Source: Candidatus Gastranaerophilales bacterium (lineage in GTDB: Bacteria > Cyanobacteriota > Vampirovibrionia > Gastranaerophilales > Gastranaerophilaceae). From it: a DNA stretch of 45,653 nt. The notes under the pieces were generated by a model that was not told the origin of the DNA, searched no databases, and saw only the letters and a program-made list of their open reading frames with translations. Made by a program: the position numbers and the translations under genes. This document shows, piece after piece, positions 16,937-24,370 of the stretch. Position 1 is the stretch's first letter. The number at the start of each line of letters is the position of its first letter. Location: contig CALUYZ010000014.1 of the NCBI GenBank assembly GCA_944325175.1, forward strand, positions 1 to 45,653, read 5' to 3'.

Positions 16937-17323
16937 CTATAAATAGCGCAAAAATACATAAAATAAAAACCAGATGACAAGTGTAAGCCCAATAGTAAAT
17001 AAAATGGAATAAGTTATTTCCAAAAGGAAAAATATAAAGAGTTTTGGTTTTTTGTTTTCTTTTTTGGTTGTTGTTTTGTTTTCTTTTTTAGAATCACTTA
17101 ATTTTTTATAAATAAATTCAAATATACCTGTAATAAGCAATATTAAAAGTATAGGTGCATTAAACACTAATATAAGAAGCGTATAATAAATATATTCCTC
17201 TGACCTAACACTTCCTTTCCAGCTCAAACATAAAATAGAGACACTAAGCCCAATAAGCGCCAATATGTTAAATGAAATATATTTTCTTAAATCAAGGTAT
17301 TTTTTAATATTTTTAAAATTCAT
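16937..17323 (-). CDS. Membrane protein with three to four helices, unknown function
   Basis: 128 residues from MNFKNIKKYLDL. A longer frame begins 36 bp upstream, but that ATG lies inside a near-consensus promoter, so the shorter start is preferred. Hydrophobic segments lie near residues 17-35, 47-68 and 97-125. They are split by a very Lys-rich cytoplasmic-looking loop (KKENKTTTKKENKKPK). Not recognised. Confidence 0.6.
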   Translation of the reverse strand: MNFKNIKKYLDLRKYISFNILALIGLSVSILCLSWKGSVRSEEYIYYTLLILVFNAPILLILLITGIFEFIYKKLSDSKKENKTTTKKENKKPKLFIFFLLEITYSILFTIGLTLVIWFLFYVFLRYL

Positions 17324-17330
17324 TAGGGAA

Positions 17331-17359
17331 GTTATACGATATTTTTGTTTTAAAGTCAA
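17331..17359 (-). promoter_or_regulatory. Near-consensus promoter, leaderless start
   Basis: On the reverse strand, TTGACT (17354-17359), a 17-bp spacer and TATAAC (17331-17336) come seven bases before the ATG at 17323. This is the best-formed promoter in the accessory block and fixes the start choice of its gene. Confidence 0.7.
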
Positions 17360-17386
17360 TTAGAAAAAGGCTTTTTATGCTTTGAT

Positions 17387-17418
17387 GTTGGGGTAGTAGG
17401 TTGGGCTTTCAGCCCAAC
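17387..17418. repeat. Composite REP-like element
   Basis: A half G-type element (GTTGGGGTA) is fused directly to a complete C-type element (17396-17418, stem GTTGGGC/GCCCAAC). It lies between the gene at 17323 and the tRNA. Confidence 0.65.
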
Positions 17419-17451
17419 ATCATAACTGCTTTGTGCTTTAAACAAAAAATT

Positions 17452-17525
17452 TGTCCACGAGAGGATTCGAACCTCCGACATTCACCTTAGGAGGGTGACG
17501 TTCTATCCTGCTGAACTACGTGGAC
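17452..17525 (-). tRNA. tRNA-Arg (anticodon CCU)
   Basis: The reverse strand folds as a cloverleaf. The acceptor stem GTCCACG pairs with CGTGGAC. The anticodon arm is TCACC-CTCCTAA-GGTGA, giving anticodon CCU, which reads AGG. The T arm is CGGAGGTTCGAATCCTCTC-like with the usual TTCGAAT loop. Discriminator base is A; the 3' CCA is not encoded. Length is 74 nt. Confidence 0.93.
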
Positions 17526-17579
17526 AAATAAAATCACCCTATAATTTTATTATAAATAAAAAATTAAAGCTATAAAATT

Positions 17580-18335
17580 TTAATTATTCATCTTAATTGT
17601 GCCATGGACGTTTTTATCTATCCCAAGGCTGTCAAACAAGCTGTTTTGAAGTTCGCCCGAGCTTCCCGCAGAATAAAATTTGCCCCTTGTAGCAAGTGCA
17701 GTGCATCTTAATTGGTTGTTTGCTTCAATATCATAAATATCAAACGCTATAACATCGATTGAAATATCATCTCTTTGTTTCATAAGCTCAATAGCATAAG
17801 TGCAAGGGCTTTCGTCACAGTTTTCACCACCGTCTGTTAATAAAATAATGTGCTTTTTGCCGCTCACCCCTGCAAAATCACTATTTACGGCTTGTTTTAG
17901 AGAATATGTGATAGGCGTCCAGCCGGTGGCATTTGTTCTATAAATTGAAGCTAAAATATTTTGAGCATTATTGGTGGCTAAAGGCACAGCAAGTTTGCTT
18001 GCCATGCAACCTTGAAGGTAGGTAAACCCTGCCCTATGCCCATAAACTCTTAAACCTGTTTGAACGTTTGGGTTAATTTTAGGTAAAATTGATGATAGCG
18101 TATCCATTGCAATATCAATTTTTTTTCTTCCACCCAATTCTTCATTCATAGAGTTTGAAAAATCTACAATGAATAAAATTTTGCTGCCTTCTTTAAATTT
18201 GCCTGTTTGTGCGGTTTGTTTGTAGCTTTGTGGTGTATATAGGCTGTAATTAAAGTTAGGTTCAGCCATGGTCATTCCCCATTTTACAAAAATGGCGGAT
18301 AATAATAAAATTAATAAATAAAATGTTTTTTTCAT
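17580..18335 (-). CDS. Secreted von Willebrand factor A domain protein
   Basis: 251 residues. The N-terminus MKKTFYLLILLLSAIFVKWG is a signal peptide or anchor, so the protein acts outside the membrane. The VWA domain (about 50-240) has a complete metal-ion adhesion site: Asp58-x-Ser60-x-Ser62 in VDFSNS, Thr140 in TGWTPIT and Asp168 in LLTDGGENC. Such domains bind ligands or partner proteins through Mg. Three or more Cys in the extracytoplasmic part could pair. It is divergent from the nitroreductase gene. Partner unknown; relatives are common in surface adhesion or assembly roles. Confidence 0.85.
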   Translation of the reverse strand: MKKTFYLLILLLSAIFVKWGMTMAEPNFNYSLYTPQSYKQTAQTGKFKEGSKILFIVDFSNSMNEELGGRKKIDIAMDTLSSILPKINPNVQTGLRVYGHRAGFTYLQGCMASKLAVPLATNNAQNILASIYRTNATGWTPITYSLKQAVNSDFAGVSGKKHIILLTDGGENCDESPCTYAIELMKQRDDISIDVIAFDIYDIEANNQLRCTALATRGKFYSAGSSGELQNSLFDSLGIDKNVHGTIKMNN

Positions 18336-18372
18336 AAGATTTATTTTACCAAAGTTAAAAGGGGGTTTAAAG

Positions 18373-19005
18373 ATGGAAATTTTTGAAGCGATTGATAATA
18401 GAAAAACTATCAGAAAATATGACGATTATAAACCGACAACAGAGGAAGTTAAAAGAATAATAAATTCTGCAAGGTTGGCGCCAAGTGCTGTTAATATGCA
18501 AAATTGGAAATTTATTGCAATATATAATGACAAAGTTAAAGAAGAATTGGCAAATTCTGTTTTAGCTGCCTATGATAGAATTTTATCCAACTTAAATGAA
18601 GAAGATAAAGCCCCCGTTGAAAGGTATAAAGGTCATTCAACATTTTTTAAAAATGCCCCTTTTATAATTGTTTGTATTGAAAAATTTGCCCCTTCTTTTA
18701 TGGGTGGTGTTTTAGAAAAAGCGGGAATACCGACTGAAGAAATTAAATTAATGCGCCCCGATTCATACCTGCTTAGCATGGGCGGAGCAATTCAAAATAT
18801 GCTTTTATCTGCTTATGCTCTTGGGCTTGGTTCTTGCTGGATGGTAGCACCTGTTTTAGGGGAAGATGGCATGAGAAAAACATTAAATTTAAAAGAAGAT
18901 GAAAAAATTGTTTCAATTCTTGCGTTTGGCAAACCTGCCCCCGATGCAACAGATAAAAGATCGCCTAAAAAAGAACTTGACGAAATTATGGAAATAATTG
19001 AATAA
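18373..19005 (+). CDS. Nitroreductase family FMN oxidoreductase
   Basis: 210 residues. The N-terminal IDNRKTIRKYDDYKPT and ARLAPSAVNMQNWKFIAI are the FMN-binding start of the nitroreductase fold. LSMGGAIQNMLLSAYALGLGSCWM is the second FMN and dimer segment, and ILAFGKPAP closes the fold. Members reduce nitro or quinone compounds, or serve cofactor turnover, with NAD(P)H; the substrate cannot be read from sequence. AAGGGGG lies about 8 nt before the ATG. A hairpin terminator follows at once, so it is monocistronic. Confidence 0.9.
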   Translation: MEIFEAIDNRKTIRKYDDYKPTTEEVKRIINSARLAPSAVNMQNWKFIAIYNDKVKEELANSVLAAYDRILSNLNEEDKAPVERYKGHSTFFKNAPFIIVCIEKFAPSFMGGVLEKAGIPTEEIKLMRPDSYLLSMGGAIQNMLLSAYALGLGSCWMVAPVLGEDGMRKTLNLKEDEKIVSILAFGKPAPDATDKRSPKKELDEIMEIIE

Positions 19006-19014
19006 AAAGCAGTT

Positions 19015-19037
19015 AAGCCCCTATTTCAGGGGCTTTT
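19015..19037 (+). terminator. Intrinsic terminator after the nitroreductase gene
   Basis: AAGCCCC-TATTTCA-GGGGCTTTT, a GC-rich stem with T tail, 9 bp after the stop codon. Confidence 0.85.
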
Positions 19038-19342
19038 AAGTTATTATTAAGAATTGTTAAGAAGAAAAATAAAAACAAAACTCATTTTAATATTTCTTAA
19101 TAAAACGATTGAAATTTAAAAAAACAGATGATATATTAAGGATATACAAAAGATATACAAACGGAAAAATGCCTTGTCCCGTTTGAAAGTTTTATTGCCT
19201 TAAAAAATCCATTAAAAAATAGTGTCTTAAAAAATGTAAATTAGATTAAAGCCTTAAATGGGCGTAATTTGCCATGGCAAAAATGGAAAAAGGAAACAAC
19301 TGACCAAAAAAGTTAGGTTATTTAGTTTGGAGAAAAGTTGTT
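19038..19342 (+). promoter_or_regulatory. Leader region of the sigma factor gene
   Basis: This 305-bp gap has a direct repeat GATATACAAA(A/C) at about 19140-19161 and a perfect 14-bp palindrome TTTGCCATGGCAAA at 19268-19281. A TTGGAG ribosome-binding site lies just before the ATG at 19343. No gene is seen. The repeat and palindrome are possible operator sites, unproven. Confidence 0.4.
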
Positions 19343-20224
19343 ATGAAAAATGTGAATGTTGTTGAAAAAATTGAAACCTCTGATAGTGTAATTGAAAACC
19401 CCCTTAACCTTTATTTTAAAAAAATTGCAAAATATCCTGTTTTATCTCAAGAAGAAGAATTTTCCCTTGCAAAATCCGCCTCTATGGGTGATAACATTGC
19501 AAAAACAAAGTTAATTCAATCTAATTTAAGACTTGTTGCAAATATTGCAAGAAAATCAATCCACCATTCAAAACTTTCTTTATCCGATTTAATTCAAGAA
19601 GGCAATCTGGGGCTTATTGCAGCTTTAGACAAATATAATTATAAGCTTGGCTACAGGTTTTCAACCTATGCCACTTGGTGGATTAAACAAGCAATGTTTA
19701 AAGCCATTTCAGAACAAGGTCATGCTATGAAAATTCCTGTATATATTCAAGAAACTCTTTCAAAATACAAAAAAATTAAACATTCTCTTGAACAAAAATA
19801 TAATTGTTCAATCAATTCTTCCGTTGTAGCAAACAAAATGGGCATGAGCCAAGATAAAATAAACCTTTTCCTTAATGCTTTCACAAAAACTCTCTCAATC
19901 GAAAACGCACTTTCAACAAACGAAGACAAAGAGCTTTCTTTAGCAGAAATTATCGAAGACACCAAGCAAAACGTTGAAGTTGAAATTGAATCAGAAGAAT
20001 TAAAACAAGACATTAAAAAAGCCCTAAATGTTTTAAAGGAAAAAGAACAAAGCGTAATCATTTTAAGGTTCGGCTTAGATGACAACAAGAAAAAAACCTT
20101 AGAAGAAATCGGCAATATTTATGGCGTCACGAAAGAATGTATCCGTCAAATGGAAAAACGAGCCATTAGAAAAATTTATGCAGATGCAGAAACAAGATGC
20201 CGCCTTTTGAGCTATATTCAATAA
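19343..20224 (+). CDS. RNA polymerase sigma factor, sigma-70 family (group 2/3-like)
   Basis: 293 residues. It lacks the long N-terminal region 1.1 of the primary sigma factor. Region 1.2 is NPLNLYFKKIAKYPVLSQEEEF. Region 2 includes DLIQEGNLGLIAALDKY, GYRFSTYATWWIKQA (DNA melting and -10 recognition). Region 3 begins near KIPVYIQETLSKYKK. Region 4 is the helix-turn-helix LEEIGNIYGVTKECIRQMEKRA. All regions needed to direct polymerase are present, so it is an alternative factor of the RpoD/SigB-like class common in the cyanobacterial lineage. Only 19 bp separate its stop from the distal palindrome of pilin gene C. It could read the pilin promoters, but this is inference. Confidence 0.93.
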   Translation: MKNVNVVEKIETSDSVIENPLNLYFKKIAKYPVLSQEEEFSLAKSASMGDNIAKTKLIQSNLRLVANIARKSIHHSKLSLSDLIQEGNLGLIAALDKYNYKLGYRFSTYATWWIKQAMFKAISEQGHAMKIPVYIQETLSKYKKIKHSLEQKYNCSINSSVVANKMGMSQDKINLFLNAFTKTLSIENALSTNEDKELSLAEIIEDTKQNVEVEIESEELKQDIKKALNVLKEKEQSVIILRFGLDDNKKKTLEEIGNIYGVTKECIRQMEKRAIRKIYADAETRCRLLSYIQ

Positions 20225-20243
20225 TCAAATTTTCAAACAAAAA

Positions 20244-20424
20244 TGCACCAAAATGATTAACTTTGGTGCATTTTATCTTCTTTTCTTTACTATATCATTA
20301 TTTCTGCCCCAATTCAATACCGGTAATTTTAATATTTTTTATAAATTTAAAAAATAAAACCCTTCCATTTATTGCTTTTTCGCCAAATGCATCAAATTTA
20401 ATCAAAATGGTGTAAAAGCTGAAA
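20244..20424 (+). promoter_or_regulatory. Two-palindrome control region of pilin-like gene C
   Basis: The distal palindrome at 20244-20270 is TGCACCAAA-ATGATTAAC-TTTGGTGCA, a perfect 9+9 repeat. It is followed by a pyrimidine-rich stretch and the -10-like ACTATATCATTA. The proximal palindrome is at 20388-20414 (TGCATCAAA...ATGGTGTA), 117 bp on, then GAAAGGA and the ATG at 20440. The distal hairpin could also terminate the sigma gene, but its T tract is interrupted. Confidence 0.65.
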
Positions 20425-20439
20425 GGAAAGTTAAATATT

Positions 20440-21411
20440 ATGAAAAAGTTAAATGGGTTTACACTGGCTGAAATTCTAATCACCTTAGCCATTATTGGAA
20501 TTGTTGCCGCAATTACTTTGCCCAGCCTACTTGTAAACGTAAACGAAAAAGCATGGGAAGCCCAAAAGAAAGCTCTTCATGCAAGACTTGCTCAAGCAAT
20601 AGGGCAGATGAACACATTAAGCGGATATGGAACATATACGGAAGGTGAAGAAGGCACCGCAACAGCAGATACCGCCGCTGAAAGTTTTATATTGGATGCT
20701 CTATCAAAAGTTTACAAAATAAACAATGTTTGCGGACCCGATAAACTAAGCTCTTGCGGAATTCCAAGCAAAATTACAACATTAGGTGCAACATCTGAAA
20801 TCAATTTTCCAACAAAGATGAAAGAGTTAAATGCAAAACTTTTAAATGGAAGCCATTGGGAAGGTGAAGACGGTGATGTGGCAGATACGAAGGCAGCAGC
20901 ATTTGAAACTGTTAACGGTGAATCAATCGCAGTATTCTATAACCCGTTATGTAGCTCAGATACAACAGTTAACCATTATGTACAAAACAAAATGTGTGTT
21001 AACTTTGTATATGACTTAAATGGTAGCGAAGGACCAAACCAAGTCGGAAAAGACGTTGGTTTTATCACGGCTTTCTACAATAAAAACCCTGTCGTTGTAG
21101 CGCCTGTACCATATAGTACAGATTACACATCAGCTGTACCACAATATACAGAAGCAGGCGGTCAAATTGATGCACCGACAGCATGTAAAACCATGGGAGA
21201 AGACCTAAGGTTGCCTGATAGAGACGAGCTAGCATCACTCTTTGTAAATGCACCGCTTATTAACCTAGGTGAAAGCACTAGCACCTATTGGTCGGGCTCG
21301 GTCATTTCGCTGGGCACTTCCGGGTTAGCCTGGTCCCAGAACTTCATTGATGGCGACCATTACCGCAACACTCGTTCTCGCGCTTACTCCGTGCGCTGCC
21401 TGAGAAAATAA
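20440..21411 (+). CDS. Type IV pilin-like protein, family member C, with hypervariable lectin-like tail
   Basis: 323 residues. Leader MKKLNG, cleavage before FTLAEILITLAI, mature Glu5, hydrophobic helix to about residue 28. The constant body includes CGPDKLSSCGIPSKIT and GPNQVGKDVGFITAFYNK. From about residue 245, LRLPDRDELASLF and the 41-residue tail from Tyr283 resemble DUF1566/C-type-lectin-like domains. Within the tail, Trp298, Gln300, Gly305, Arg312-Ser313 and Cys320 are fixed across members, while 299, 301, 303, 304, 306-311 and 314-317 vary. The tail is visibly richer in G and C than the body and uses CGT/CGC for Arg. It is followed 380 bp later by member D on the same strand. Confidence 0.9.
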   Translation: MKKLNGFTLAEILITLAIIGIVAAITLPSLLVNVNEKAWEAQKKALHARLAQAIGQMNTLSGYGTYTEGEEGTATADTAAESFILDALSKVYKINNVCGPDKLSSCGIPSKITTLGATSEINFPTKMKELNAKLLNGSHWEGEDGDVADTKAAAFETVNGESIAVFYNPLCSSDTTVNHYVQNKMCVNFVYDLNGSEGPNQVGKDVGFITAFYNKNPVVVAPVPYSTDYTSAVPQYTEAGGQIDAPTACKTMGEDLRLPDRDELASLFVNAPLINLGESTSTYWSGSVISLGTSGLAWSQNFIDGDHYRNTRSRAYSVRCLRK

Positions 21412-21465
21412 AATTTTGTCATTTTGCCATTTTGCTAAAACATGACAAGATAAAATAAAAAACTT

Positions 21466-21489
21466 GTAGGTTGGGGTTTCTACCCCAAC
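21466..21489. repeat. REP-like palindrome, G-type
   Basis: GTAGGTTGGGG then CCCCAAC, in the gap between pilin-like genes C and D. It faces the C-type copy at 21548 in opposite orientation. Confidence 0.7.
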
Positions 21490-21547
21490 ATAACTTTTCA
21501 TTTTTAGATGTTTTAAAAGAGTTTGTGCAAAAAAACCGTTTGATGCT

Positions 21548-21570
21548 GTTGGGCTGAAAGCCCAACCTAC
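21548..21570. repeat. REP-like palindrome, C-type
   Basis: Stem GTTGGGC/GCCCAAC with CTAC tail, 58 bp after the G-type copy, forming an inverted pair of the two subtypes. Confidence 0.7.
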
Positions 21571-21596
21571 TTTGTTGGGAATTGTGATATTAAAAA

Positions 21597-21780
21597 TGCA
21601 CCAAAATGAGTAACTTTGGTGCATTTATCTTCTTTTTCTCAATATATCATTGTTTTGCTATTAATTCAAGAGGGGAAAAGTTTAAAATTCTTATTCTTTT
21701 AAAACCGGAAACAATGAAATACTAAGCTTTTTAACCCCTTGCACCAAAGTTACTCAAATAGGTGCAAAAGTTTAAAGGAA
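21597..21780 (+). promoter_or_regulatory. Two-palindrome control region of pilin-like gene D
   Basis: Distal palindrome 21597-21623 (TGCACCAAA-ATGAGTAAC-TTTGGTGCA), then TTTATCTTCTTTTTCTCAA and TATATCATTG as in gene A. Proximal palindrome 21740-21766 (TGCACCAAA...TAGGTGCA), 116 bp on. TTAAAGGAAAG and the ATG at 21791 follow. Confidence 0.65.
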
Positions 21781-21790
21781 AGCAGAAAAT

Positions 21791-22762
21791 ATGAAAAAGA
21801 AAAAAGGATTCACTTTAGCTGAAATTCTAATTACTTTAGCTATTATTGGGATTGTGGCGGCGATTACGTTGCCGAGTTTGCTTGTTAATGTGAATGAGAA
21901 GGCATGGGAAGCCCAAAAGAAAGCTCTTCATGCAAGACTTGCTCAAGCAATAGGGCAGATGAACACATTAAGCGGATATGGAACCTACACAGAAGGTGAA
22001 GAAGGCACCGCAACAGCAGATACTGCCGCTGAAAGTTTTATATTGGATGCTCTATCAAAAGTTTATAAAATAAATAACGTTTGCGGACCCGATAAACTAA
22101 GCTCTTGCGGAATTCCAAGCAAAATTACAACGTTTGGGGCGGGTTCTGAAATCAATTTTCCAACAAAAATGAGCGAATTGAATGAAATATTGTTAAATGG
22201 TGCTCATGAAACAGGCGAAAATGGTGATATGGCAGATACAAAAGCCTCTGCATTTGAAACGGTTAATGGCGAATCAATCGCAGTGTTTTATAACCCCTTG
22301 TGCGGTTCTGATACGTCTGTTAACCATTATGTACAGAATAAAATGTGTGTAAATTTTATATATGACTTAAATGGTGCAGAAGGACCAAACCAAGTTGGAA
22401 AAGATGTTGGTTTTATAACGGCATTTTATAATAAAACCCCTGTAGTTGTGGCACCTATACCATACGGCACGGACTATTCATCAAAAGTGGCGCAATATAC
22501 AGAAGCAGAAGGTGAAATAGATGCGAGGGCAGCATGTAAAACCATGGGGGAAGATTTAAGATTACCTGATAAAGATGAGCTTGCTTCACTCTTTGTAAAT
22601 GCTTTGCTTATAAACCTGAGTGAAAGCGCTAATGTCTATTGGTCAAGTTCGGTAATTTCATCGGGTACTTCCAGACTAGGCTGGCGTCAACACTTTGACC
22701 ATGGGGGGAGTAGCCGTTACAATCGTTCCGGTACTTACTATGTCCACTGTGTGAAAAAATAA
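21791..22762 (+). CDS. Type IV pilin-like protein, family member D, with hypervariable lectin-like tail
   Basis: 323 residues, with the same plan as member C: class III leader MKKKKG|FTLAE, constant body and a 41-residue tail that aligns gap-free with C, E and the window-edge member F. Its tail differs at most exposed positions (W-R-Q-H-F-D-H-G), while Trp298, Gln300, Gly305, Arg312-Ser313 and Cys320 stay fixed. At DNA level, the first 110 bp of the gene follow member B in their synonymous choices, but from the KAWEAQ codons onward they follow member C almost exactly. The gene is therefore a recombinant of the two. Confidence 0.9.
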   Translation: MKKKKGFTLAEILITLAIIGIVAAITLPSLLVNVNEKAWEAQKKALHARLAQAIGQMNTLSGYGTYTEGEEGTATADTAAESFILDALSKVYKINNVCGPDKLSSCGIPSKITTFGAGSEINFPTKMSELNEILLNGAHETGENGDMADTKASAFETVNGESIAVFYNPLCGSDTSVNHYVQNKMCVNFIYDLNGAEGPNQVGKDVGFITAFYNKTPVVVAPIPYGTDYSSKVAQYTEAEGEIDARAACKTMGEDLRLPDKDELASLFVNALLINLSESANVYWSSSVISSGTSRLGWRQHFDHGGSSRYNRSGTYYVHCVKK

Positions 22763-22838
22763 ATGAAGCATTTGTTATTTATCTAAAATTGCACTCGAAA
22801 TATTGCAGTAAAATGTAAAAAACTCATTTATAAATAAA

Positions 22839-22866
22839 CTAAAAGTGCTTTTAAAAGCACTTTTAG
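22839..22866. terminator. Bidirectional intrinsic terminator between pilin D and map
   Basis: A perfect palindrome of 28 bp (CTAAAAGTGCTTTT and its complement) lies 11 bp from the map stop and 76 bp after the pilin stop, flanked by A and T. Confidence 0.8.
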
Positions 22867-22876
22867 TTTGAATTGA

Positions 22877-23629
22877 TTAAAGTGTGTCGACTGTTAAAAT
22901 TAAAGGTTCGCTTTCGCCTACCATAACCGTATGTTCAAAATGGGCAGAGGGCATTTTGTCTTTTGTTATAACCGTCCATTCGTCGTCTAAAACCATGACA
23001 TCGTCACAGCCTAAATTAAGCATTGGTTCTATTGCAATTACGTTGCCTGTTTTTAATTTTAATTGGTTGCCAACTCTGTAATTAAAAAGAAAGGGTTCTT
23101 CATGCATATTATGTCCAACGCCATGACCGCCGTATTGGCGAACAATGCCATATTTGCCTTCATTTGCAACATCTTCAATGGCGCCTGAAACATCATCTAA
23201 AATGTTTCCTTCAACCATTTTTGAAATGCCTGCATAAAGGGCTTTTTCAGTATATTCTAAAAGCTTTTGAACTTTAGGGTCAACTTCGCCTACCGTATAT
23301 GTCCAAGCGCCGTCACCTACAAGCCCGTGGTATGTTGCGCCAACATCTATTGAGACAATGTCGCCGTTTTTTAGAATTCTGTCTTTTTTTGGAATACCAT
23401 GAACAACTTCTTCGTTAATTGAAGCACAAATTGACCCGGGGAAGCCGTGATAGCCTAAAAACGTAGGCGTTGCTTTGTTGTCTTTAATGATTTCATAAGC
23501 TATTTTATCAAGCTCTAAAGTTGAAATACCCTCTTTGATGTTTTCTTTCATCGCTTTATGGACTTTTGCAACAATAGAGCCTGCAACTTTCATTAATTTA
23601 ATTTCTTCTCTTGATTTTTTAGCTACCAT
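22877..23629 (-). CDS. map: Methionine aminopeptidase, type I
   Basis: 250 residues. It removes the initiator Met from new proteins in the cytoplasm. Metal and active-site residues are in place: His in TFLGYHGFPGSICAS, Asp in DIVSIDVGATYHGLVGDGAW, His in YGGHGVGHNMHEEPF, Glu in VIAIEPMLNLG and the last Glu in SAHFEHTVMV. It is the last gene of the ribosomal-protein cluster, separated from adk by a hairpin. AAGG lies 8 nt before the start. Confidence 0.96.
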   Translation of the reverse strand: MVAKKSREEIKLMKVAGSIVAKVHKAMKENIKEGISTLELDKIAYEIIKDNKATPTFLGYHGFPGSICASINEEVVHGIPKKDRILKNGDIVSIDVGATYHGLVGDGAWTYTVGEVDPKVQKLLEYTEKALYAGISKMVEGNILDDVSGAIEDVANEGKYGIVRQYGGHGVGHNMHEEPFLFNYRVGNQLKLKTGNVIAIEPMLNLGCDDVMVLDDEWTVITKDKMPSAHFEHTVMVGESEPLILTVDTL

Positions 23630-23649
23630 AAAATGAACCTTCCATAATA

Positions 23650-23672
23650 AAAAAGGGCGATTTGCCCTTTTT
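23650..23672 (-). terminator. Intrinsic terminator between adk and map
   Basis: The reverse strand reads AAAAAGGGCAAATCGCCCTTTTT, 3 bp after the adk stop. It may reduce map transcription from the spc message. Confidence 0.75.
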
Positions 23673-23674
23673 GC

Positions 23675-24343
23675 TTATACTATTGAACCAACTGTTTTTA
23701 TTAAATCGGTCCAAACTTTGTCTATACTTTGATTTGCATTAATTGTTTGAAGATTGCCTCTTTTTGTATAAAAATCAAGAAGAGGGTGCGTTTCTTTTTC
23801 GTATGTTTCAAACCTTAGTTTTGCGGTTTCTTCGGTGTCGTCTTTTCTTTGAATTAATTCGACATCGCAATCATCACAAAAGCCTGCTTTTTTTGGGGCA
23901 GATGTTTTAATGTTGTATATTTTACCGCATTTTGGGCAAGAGCGCCTGTTTACAAGCCTTTCAACCAATACTTCAGTTGGAATATCAAAATAAACTGCCA
24001 TTATATCTTCTTTTTTTATATTGCCGTTTATTTCATCTAAAATTTTGTCTAATTCAGTTGCTTGCTCTAAGCTTCTTGGAAAACCGTCTAAAATATAGCC
24101 GTTCAAACAATCTTTTTCCATTAGCCTGTTTTTAATCACGGTTGAAACAACATTTAGGGGAACTAATTGCCCTTTATCAATAAAACCTTTTGCAATAAGC
24201 CCGATTTCTGTTCCTTCTTTAATATTTTTTCTTAAAAGTGAACCTGTATCTACGTGAGGGAGCTTTAATTCACGTGCCAACAGCTCTGTTTGTGTGCCTT
24301 TGCCGCACCCCGGAGGACCTAAGAAAATAAATGCTTTTGTCAT
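23675..24343 (-). CDS. adk: Adenylate kinase (long, zinc-lid form)
   Basis: 222 residues. It equilibrates ATP, ADP and AMP. The P-loop GPPGCGKGTQ is near the N-terminus. DTGSLLRKNI and LDGFPRSLEQA form the AMP site. The lid carries four Cys, CPKCGKIY...FCDDCDVEL, a structural zinc knuckle of the long form. It follows secY by 27 bp, as in many spc operons. Confidence 0.96.
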   Translation of the reverse strand: MTKAFIFLGPPGCGKGTQTELLARELKLPHVDTGSLLRKNIKEGTEIGLIAKGFIDKGQLVPLNVVSTVIKNRLMEKDCLNGYILDGFPRSLEQATELDKILDEINGNIKKEDIMAVYFDIPTEVLVERLVNRRSCPKCGKIYNIKTSAPKKAGFCDDCDVELIQRKDDTEETAKLRFETYEKETHPLLDFYTKRGNLQTINANQSIDKVWTDLIKTVGSIV

Positions 24344-24370
24344 ATATAACGCCTTTATAAATTGTAACTT

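Noticed and set aside
20244..20270. Pilin-associated palindromes as simple terminators
   Set aside because: The same element occurs before genes A, B, D and E where no gene end lies next to it on that side, the T tract is broken, and a second copy always follows at fixed distance.
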